Shown piece by piece: positions 58,961-64,000 of a DNA stretch of 64,000 bases; the first letter of the stretch is position 1, and every line of letters starts with the position of its first letter. The DNA lies in NCBI RefSeq assembly GCF_963682185.1, contig NZ_OY821667.1, positions 1,924,001-1,988,000 of the forward strand, in the 5' to 3' direction. The translations under genes were made by a program, and so were the position numbers. Below the pieces are notes generated by a model, which did not search any database, was not told where the DNA came from, and saw only the letters and a list, made by a program, of their open reading frames with translations. Source of the DNA: an uncultured Cohaesibacter sp. Its GTDB lineage: Bacteria; Pseudomonadota; Alphaproteobacteria; Rhizobiales; Cohaesibacteraceae.

Positions 58961-59932
58961 TTACATGCTTTCATAGGCTTTCAGAGCGGCAGCGCCTGCC
59001 TCTCCGGCGCGCTCAAGCCATTCCGCCTTCAGCTTTGCCCCAGCATCTTCGAAGGCTTTCTTCATTTCTGGTGTCGCAGGGGCAACGGTCATGCCCTTTT
59101 CCTTGAACTGCTCCACATACCAGCTGTCAAGCTCTTCAGATTTCGCCCAACATTTGGCTTCCGCATTGGCGGCTGCGTCTTTGACGACAGCCTTGACGCC
59201 ATCATCCAGCCGATCCCATGCGCGGGTATTGACGATCACCATGTTGCGCGGCAACCAGGCTTTCACATCATAATAGTAACTCACATGCTCCCAAAGCTTC
59301 CGGTCATAGCCAGTCGCGCCAGAAGAAATCATGGCTTCTGCCACACCTGTTGCGAAGGCCTGAGACAGCTCGGCAGCTTCGATCTTGGTTGGCGCCATGC
59401 CCAGATATTCAGCGATCTTGGAGGTTGTAGGGTTGTAGGCGCGGAATTTAAGCCCTTCAACATCGGCAGGCACCTTGGCTTCCTTGATGGAATAGAAGCC
59501 CTGTGGTGGCCATGGGCAGGAATAAAGCAACGTGACACGCGATTTGGCCAGCGTCTCTTCAAGGATCGGCTTGGACGCCTTGTAAAGCTTCATGGCATCA
59601 TCAAAAGAGGTTGCCAGAAACGGAATGGAATCCATTTCATAGATCGGGCTTTCGTTGCCAAGAGCAGAAATCAATCGCTCGCCAATCGGCACCAAACCTT
59701 TACGCACGGCACCGAAAATTTCAGCCCCGCCAAACAAAGACCCTGACGGGTGGGTGGTGATTTCAAGTGCGCCATCACTTTTCTCGGCCACTTCCTTGGC
59801 AAATTCGGCAGCCATTTCGGAATGGAAGTTGGTGGCCGAGTAAGCCAGAGCCATATCCCACTTTTCAGCATGGGAGAGCGATGTCGAGGCCGCAAGCGCT
59901 GCGACCGAGGCAAGGAGAAATTTGAGTTTCAT
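58961..59932 (-). CDS. dctP: TRAP transporter substrate-binding protein, DctP family
   Basis: This 323-residue periplasmic protein starts MKLKFLLASVAALAASTSLSHA (signal peptide, cleavage near residue 22); GAGGAA lies just upstream. A 31-residue upstream extension is rejected. The DctP core includes FHSEMAAEFAKEVAEKSDG and LKFRAYNPTTSKIAEYLGMAPTKIEAAELSQAFATGVAEA, whose Arg normally clamps the ligand carboxylate. It is the first gene of dctPQM-usp and binds an unknown carboxylic acid. The long divergent region upstream separates it from the racemase-family gene. Confidence 0.93.
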   Translation of the reverse strand: MKLKFLLASVAALAASTSLSHAEKWDMALAYSATNFHSEMAAEFAKEVAEKSDGALEITTHPSGSLFGGAEIFGAVRKGLVPIGERLISALGNESPIYEMDSIPFLATSFDDAMKLYKASKPILEETLAKSRVTLLYSCPWPPQGFYSIKEAKVPADVEGLKFRAYNPTTSKIAEYLGMAPTKIEAAELSQAFATGVAEAMISSGATGYDRKLWEHVSYYYDVKAWLPRNMVIVNTRAWDRLDDGVKAVVKDAAANAEAKCWAKSEELDSWYVEQFKEKGMTVAPATPEMKKAFEDAGAKLKAEWLERAGEAGAAALKAYESM

Positions 59933-60467
59933 TTGGTCTTCCTCTGGATGGTGGTGCTTTTTAAAAATGAAAGATTGAACCGTAAGAAAAGGACGGCTCG
60001 GCAATCCTGTTATTTTTCCGACCAATTATGCGGTCAGTAGACAGTTTACAATTTCAGGTTCCCCCCAAAATTATCGCAAGTGTTCGCTGGTGTAAGGTGT
60101 TGGAAATTTTCTGTACCGTCAAGATCTGTGCGGCCTATCCTGTTGGGCAGAAGCGCCTGTGCGATCAGCACACCCCTTGTTCGTGATCCGCAATCCAGAC
60201 CTTCCTTGACCATGTTGCATACTCCACTTGGCGCTTACCGAACTGGCGGCCTGTTCTCCTATATCGACAAGGCGGAGAGGAAAGGACCAAGGCAAAGGCG
60301 GGAAAAAGCCCCCAACTTACCCTTTGCCTTCAGATGAAACGGTGTTCGGCTTTCTTTTGCAGTCTATACGTGCAAAATCCGTGCCCCATTGACAAATCTG
60401 GAAATATCGCCGTTATTTCCTACGAGCACCGCGATTTCCGGCCATAAAATCAACAGCTTTGACCGGA
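59933..60467. other. Divergent intergenic region between dctP and the racemase-family gene
   Basis: No gene is supported. A loose repeat GACC-N8-GGTC lies near 60020-60035 in the dctP promoter side. Small open frames at 60080-60337 lack motifs and a ribosome site. Confidence 0.4.
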
Positions 60468-61208
60468 ATGGGCAATCGCCACAAACAAGGAATGGCAAAT
60501 ATTTTGGCATCAACTGTTCAAAATGATCCTTTTCTAGGCATCCTGATGCTGGACACGCGTTTCAAGCGCCCAATCGGAGATGCGGGCAACGCCGCCAGTT
60601 ATGCCATACCGGCCCGTATCGAAGTCATTGCCGGAGCGGGTAGCCCCGACATTGTCAGAAATGGCCGCCCTTTGCCGGATCTGGTAGAAGCGTTCAAGGA
60701 AAAGGCGCGCAAACTGGAACGGGAAGGCGCCTGTGCTTTGACCTCGACCTGCGGTTTTCTAGCCACCATTCAGAAGGAAATGGAAGACGCGGTTTCGATC
60801 CCCGTGATGCTCTCAGCGCTTTGTCTCTACACGGATATTCGCACCAAACATCCCGAGGGGCCAATCGGCATTCTCACGGCATCTGCGAGAAGTCTGGGCG
60901 CAGACGTGCTCAAGGCCGTAAATATCGAGCCCGAGAATGTGATCATCCGCGGCATGGAAGATTGTCCCGCTTTTGCCACCGCCATTCTGGGCGCCAAGCA
61001 CGAGCAGTCATTAATGCTGGATCAGGCCACGATTGAAGCCGACATCATCTGCAAGGCGCAAGATATGCTCGCTCACCATCCAGATCTTGGGGCGTTTCTG
61101 CTCGAATGCGGCAATTTACCTCCCTATCAGCAGGCCATAGCCAAGGCCACCGGCAAGCCGGTCTATTCCATTCTGGATGGGGTCAACGCCTTGATCAAGA
61201 GGCAATAG
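60468..61208 (+). CDS. Aspartate/glutamate/hydantoin racemase superfamily protein
   Basis: This protein of about 246 residues has the two catalytic cysteines of the Asp/Glu racemase fold, C95 in ALTSTCGF and C214 in LLECGNLPPY. Between them GPIGILTASARSLG resembles the phosphate-like loop of the family. The family contains glutamate and hydantoin racemases, maleate isomerase and arylmalonate decarboxylase, so the reaction is open. The start could be the TTG at 60459, the ATG at 60468 or the ATG at 60492; I chose 60468 as the first ATG. It is divergent from dctP and convergent with the GntR gene, so it may act on the solute of either transporter. Confidence 0.75.
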   Translation: MGNRHKQGMANILASTVQNDPFLGILMLDTRFKRPIGDAGNAASYAIPARIEVIAGAGSPDIVRNGRPLPDLVEAFKEKARKLEREGACALTSTCGFLATIQKEMEDAVSIPVMLSALCLYTDIRTKHPEGPIGILTASARSLGADVLKAVNIEPENVIIRGMEDCPAFATAILGAKHEQSLMLDQATIEADIICKAQDMLAHHPDLGAFLLECGNLPPYQQAIAKATGKPVYSILDGVNALIKRQ

Positions 61209-61244
61209 CACAGCGCTTTTCGGCTAAGCCAGTCCGCCAACCTG

Positions 61245-61922
61245 CTATAGTCTCATGATATCGGCAGGCACTTCTTCAAGCGCCGCAAGATACTGATCAT
61301 AGGTATTGCCAAGCGTGTAGATATGCTTGCGCATCAGTTCGGCAGCTTTTTCCTCGTCGCCTTCATCCATAGCAGCCAGAATATCATCATGCTCTTGCAT
61401 AGATTGCTCAAGGCGCCCGCTCACATCGAGCTGCTTGCGCCGGAAGGGCCTGAGCCGCCGGTGCATGCGCAGTGTCTCTTCTTCCAGCACCGCATTGCCC
61501 GAGGCCTGATAGATCATGCCATGAAGCCTGTTGTTTGCTTCATAATAGTCATCATTCTTGCCTTCCTTCAGAGCCCGCGCGCAATCGCTCGCGGCACGCT
61601 TGAGATAAAGCTGCTGAGCTGAAGTGAGACGGCGGGTTGCCAGCTTGACACACCAGGCTTCCAACTCGGCCATGAATTCAAACATCTCCACAAGGCGGGT
61701 CATTGAAGGCCTGCGAACGAAGGCACCACGGTTGGGTATAAGTTCCACAAGACCGATGCCATCCAGAATCTGGAAGGCCTCTCTCAGCGGTGTGCGCGAA
61801 ACATTGAACTGCTCGGAAAGTGCAGCTTCGTTGAGTTTTTCGCCATCTTTGTAGGCACCGGTGGCTATTTTCTGCTCAATTTCCGAGCAAATCAGGGCTG
61901 ATGCTTTGTATTTATTAGTCAT
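61245..61922 (-). CDS. GntR family regulator, FCD (FadR-type) subfamily
   Basis: This 225-residue protein has an N-terminal winged helix (about 8-72, LNEAALSEQFNVSRTPLREAFQILDGIGLVELIPNRGAFVRR) and an all-helical FCD domain (about 85-215) that binds metal and a carboxylate effector. The ATG at 61922 is chosen by family start; an in-frame extension upstream is hydrophobic and lies across the divergent promoter. It is divergent from the second peptide-type ABC operon and likely controls it through the palindrome at 61958-61973. Confidence 0.9.
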   Translation of the reverse strand: MTNKYKASALICSEIEQKIATGAYKDGEKLNEAALSEQFNVSRTPLREAFQILDGIGLVELIPNRGAFVRRPSMTRLVEMFEFMAELEAWCVKLATRRLTSAQQLYLKRAASDCARALKEGKNDDYYEANNRLHGMIYQASGNAVLEEETLRMHRRLRPFRRKQLDVSGRLEQSMQEHDDILAAMDEGDEEKAAELMRKHIYTLGNTYDQYLAALEEVPADIMRL

Positions 61923-61936
61923 GGTACCATTATCGC

Positions 61937-61973
61937 TTGACAGTATACATTTCAGACAGATTATATACAATCT
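61937..61973 (+). promoter_or_regulatory. Promoter and candidate GntR operator for the second peptide-type ABC operon
   Basis: A TTGACA box (61937-61942) is followed 18 bases later by TTATAT (61961-61966). AGATT-ATATAC-AATCT (61958-61973) is an inverted repeat over the -10 region, in the divergent space between the GntR gene and the SBP gene. This fits repression by the adjacent FCD regulator. Confidence 0.55.
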
Positions 61974-62034
61974 CATAAAAATCAATACAAATAACCTTCC
62001 AAGCACAAACCCGAGCTTCAACAGGGGAACGAAT

Positions 62035-63546
62035 ATGAAGATATCCAAACTGGTATTGAGTACTGCGGTCTACTTGGCGCTTTCGGCGACGTCCTACGCT
62101 GATAAAGCGAGCGATACCGTCAATATGGCATTTCTGAAAGAACTCGAATCTGCCGACGTCTTTTTCAACACGGCACGCGAAGGTCTTCTCCTGAACCACT
62201 CGGTTTGGGATGGTCTGCTTTATCGCGACCCTGACACTGGCGAATATAAGGGCAACCTCGCTGAATCCTGGACATGGATCAACGACACCACCATCGAATT
62301 CAAGCTGCGCGAAGGCGTCAAGTTCCATAATGGCGAGCCATTCAACGCAGACGATGTTGTCTACACCGTCAACTTTGTTGCCGACAAAGCCAATGGCGTA
62401 AAAAGCCAGACCAACGTGAGCTGGATGGACCACGCCGAAAAGGTGGATGACTATACGGTCCGCATCATTGCCGACGCACCATTCCCGGCAGCAGAGGAAT
62501 TCCTCGCGGGTCCCGTTGCCATGTATCCGAACGAATATTATGCCAAAGTCGGCCCCAAGGGCATGGCTGCCCATCCGGTTGGCACCGGCCCGTTCAAGGT
62601 CACCGAGCTGGAGCCTGGCAAGCATTTCGTACTTGAGAAAAACGAAGACTATTTCAACGGTCCCAAAGGCATGGCCAAGGTGTCGAAAATCGACATCCGT
62701 ACCATCCCTGACATGAACACCCAGATCGCCGAATTCTTCAACGGCACGCTGGACTTCCTCTGGAACATCCCTGCCGACCAGGCCGAAAAGCTCGACGCCA
62801 TGGGCAAGTTTGATGTGGTCAATGCTCCCGCAATCCGCGTTGGTTATATCACCATGGATGCTGCGGGCCGCTTTGATCCAGACGGCCCGATGACCAAGAA
62901 AAAGGTTCGTCAGGCCATCTATCACGCCATTGACCGCAAGGCGATCGTGGAAGCCCTCGTGAAAGGCTCATCCACCGTCATCGACAGCGCCTGTTCTCCA
63001 GTGCAGTTTGCCTGTGCTCAGGACCTGCCGACCTACGACTATGACCCGGCAAAAGCCAAGGCCCTTCTGGCCGAAGCTGGCTATCCGGATGGTTTCACCA
63101 CCGATTTCTATGCATACCGCAACCGTCCGTATGCCGAAGCCATGATGGGCTTCCTTAACGAAGTCGGCATCAAGACCAACTTCAGCTACCTGAAATATGC
63201 AGCCCTGCGTGAGAAGCGCGCCAAGGGTGAAGTGCCGATTTCCTTCCAGACATGGGGCTCTTACTCCATCGCAGATGCGTCCGCCATTACCTCCGAATTC
63301 TTCACCGGCGGCGACTGGGATGATGCCCGCGATCCGGAAATCAAGGAATGGCTGACCACCGCTGACAAGACCACCGACAAGGAAGCACGCAAGGCCCTTT
63401 ACAAAAAGGCCCTGACCAAGATTGTCGAGGAAGCTTACTGGGTTCCGATGTTCACCTACAATGTGAACTACGCCATGAGCAAGGAACTCGATTACAAGGC
63501 AACTCCTGACGAACTGGTGCGTTTCTTCACCTTCGGCTGGAAATAA
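62035..63546 (+). CDS. Peptide-type ABC transporter substrate-binding protein (SBP family 5), second
   Basis: This 503-residue protein starts MKISKLVLSTAVYLALSATSYA (signal peptide, cleavage at about residue 22), with AGGGGAAC before the ATG. Family blocks include LLNHSVWDGLLYRDPDTGEYKGNLAESW, FKLREGVKFHNGEPFNADDVVYTVNF and HPVGTGPFKVTELEPGK. The ligand is unknown; relatives carry peptides, opines and glycosides. It is controlled from a divergent promoter with a GntR gene and is followed by a strong hairpin and a permease gene. Confidence 0.92.
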   Translation: MKISKLVLSTAVYLALSATSYADKASDTVNMAFLKELESADVFFNTAREGLLLNHSVWDGLLYRDPDTGEYKGNLAESWTWINDTTIEFKLREGVKFHNGEPFNADDVVYTVNFVADKANGVKSQTNVSWMDHAEKVDDYTVRIIADAPFPAAEEFLAGPVAMYPNEYYAKVGPKGMAAHPVGTGPFKVTELEPGKHFVLEKNEDYFNGPKGMAKVSKIDIRTIPDMNTQIAEFFNGTLDFLWNIPADQAEKLDAMGKFDVVNAPAIRVGYITMDAAGRFDPDGPMTKKKVRQAIYHAIDRKAIVEALVKGSSTVIDSACSPVQFACAQDLPTYDYDPAKAKALLAEAGYPDGFTTDFYAYRNRPYAEAMMGFLNEVGIKTNFSYLKYAALREKRAKGEVPISFQTWGSYSIADASAITSEFFTGGDWDDARDPEIKEWLTTADKTTDKEARKALYKKALTKIVEEAYWVPMFTYNVNYAMSKELDYKATPDELVRFFTFGWK

Positions 63547-63555
63547 CGAGCAATC

Positions 63556-63578
63556 GGGGCCGGATACCATCCGGCCCC
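63556..63578 (+). other. Intercistronic stem-loop after the second peptide-type SBP gene
   Basis: A perfect 10-bp stem (GGGGCCGGAT / ATCCGGCCCC) with a 3-nt loop lies 10 bases after the SBP stop. C-rich sequence rather than T follows, so stabilisation of the SBP transcript is more likely than termination. Confidence 0.7.
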
Positions 63579-63613
63579 TACCCCTCCCCCAATAATGAGA
63601 ATTCGAGGTCGGA

Positions 63614-64000
63614 ATGTATATCTATATTCTGAAACGGCTTGGTCTTGCCTTACTGGTGGCTTTCACCGTATCCGCAATCAGCTTCAGCCTGCTTTTCATG
63701 GCCGGTGATCCCGCCATCGCAATCGCAGGGGAAAACGCGTCAATGGAAGACATCCAGATGGTCAATGACCGCTATGGATTTGATCGCCCCATCGTCGTGC
63801 AATATTTCGAATGGCTGGGCAAGGCTGCCTCTGGAGACCTGGGCAACAGCTGGTATTTCGATCTGCCTGTTTCCGACCTCATTGTAGACCGCTTGAGCGT
63901 TACCATGCTTCTGGGATTGCTCAGCATCAGTTTTGCGCTGCTTCTGGCTATCCCCATGGGCGTTGCCGCAGCGATGAAACCAAACTCCCTTATAGACCGC
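63614..64000 (+). CDS. ABC transporter permease, DppB family, 3' end cut by window
   Basis: Only the first 129 codons are present. MYIYILKRLGLALLVAFTVSAISFSLLF is the typical first segment of a DppB/OppB permease, followed by MAGDPAIAIAGENAS and RYGFDRPIVVQYFEWLGKAASGDLGNSWYF, both conserved in the family. It starts 35 bases after the intercistronic hairpin and forms the channel for the SBP encoded just before. The remaining permease and ATPase genes should lie beyond the window. Confidence 0.9.
   Translation, partial: MYIYILKRLGLALLVAFTVSAISFSLLFMAGDPAIAIAGENASMEDIQMVNDRYGFDRPIVVQYFEWLGKAASGDLGNSWYFDLPVSDLIVDRLSVTMLLGLLSISFALLLAIPMGVAAAMKPNSLIDR

Noticed and set aside
1-64000. CRISPR arrays, tRNA or rRNA genes, insertion sequences, prophage genes, toxin-antitoxin or defence modules
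   Set aside because: I looked for spaced identical repeats, cloverleaf-like segments and transposase, integrase or nuclease motifs and found none that I can support by eye.

Overview
The window is chromosomal DNA of a heterotrophic alphaproteobacterium. The signs are moderately GC-rich genes with dense codirectional operons, GTG/TTG starts at some genes, many periplasmic-binding-protein transporters (two peptide-type ABC, one polar amino acid ABC, one TAXI-TRAP and one DctPQM-TRAP), a monomeric NADP isocitrate dehydrogenase, a complete Hut pathway of the HutF/HutG type, and a BKACE enzyme. The style resembles marine Hyphomicrobiales such as Cohaesibacter, but that placement is an impression, not a test. 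I saw no rRNA, tRNA, CRISPR, insertion sequence or phage module.

Layout. 1-8250: 3' part of glutaryl-CoA dehydrogenase, a ThDP enzyme, and a peptide/nickel-family ABC operon with fused ATPases. 8251-14431: a TPR-sulfotransferase, a TPR/SPINDLY O-GlcNAc-transferase-like protein and, in an AT-rich stretch with little coding DNA, a second small sulfotransferase. This looks like an accessory glycan or protein decoration patch. 14432-21376: pgi, an AsmA-like giant, arginase and methylglyoxal synthase. 21377-28800: a divergent unit, with rpiR, TAXI SBP, fused TRAP permease and universal stress protein on the minus strand, and a class III aminotransferase plus a BKACE enzyme on the plus strand. A perfect 14-bp palindrome lies between them. 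28915-44000: a CHASE2-PAS-GGDEF-EAL protein, an ArsR regulator with the SqrR/BigR cysteine pair, an orphan inositol dehydrogenase, icd, a chemoreceptor, gabD, a PhnA/YjdM zinc-ribbon protein, and two different enoyl reductases (FabI-like and FabV). 43872-54580: hutC-hutF divergent from hutIHGU plus an amino acid ABC importer. 54830-64000: a YtcJ-type amidohydrolase, a second TRAP operon (dctP-dctQ-dctM-usp), an Asp/Glu racemase-family protein, a GntR/FCD regulator, and a second peptide-type ABC operon that runs off the window end.

How the genes work together. The main theme is scavenging and breakdown of nitrogen-containing compounds: histidine to glutamate, arginine to ornithine and urea, succinate semialdehyde to succinate, probably a beta-amino acid through aminotransferase plus BKACE, and peptides or dicarboxylates through the importers. 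Three structural habits recur. Each of the five substrate-binding-protein genes is followed by a stem-loop before the permease genes. Both TRAP operons end in a universal stress protein gene. The divergent transport/catabolism promoters carry palindromes suited to their local regulators.

The strongest candidates for something little described are the RpiR-TRAP-aminotransferase-BKACE unit and the sulfotransferase/SPINDLY patch.
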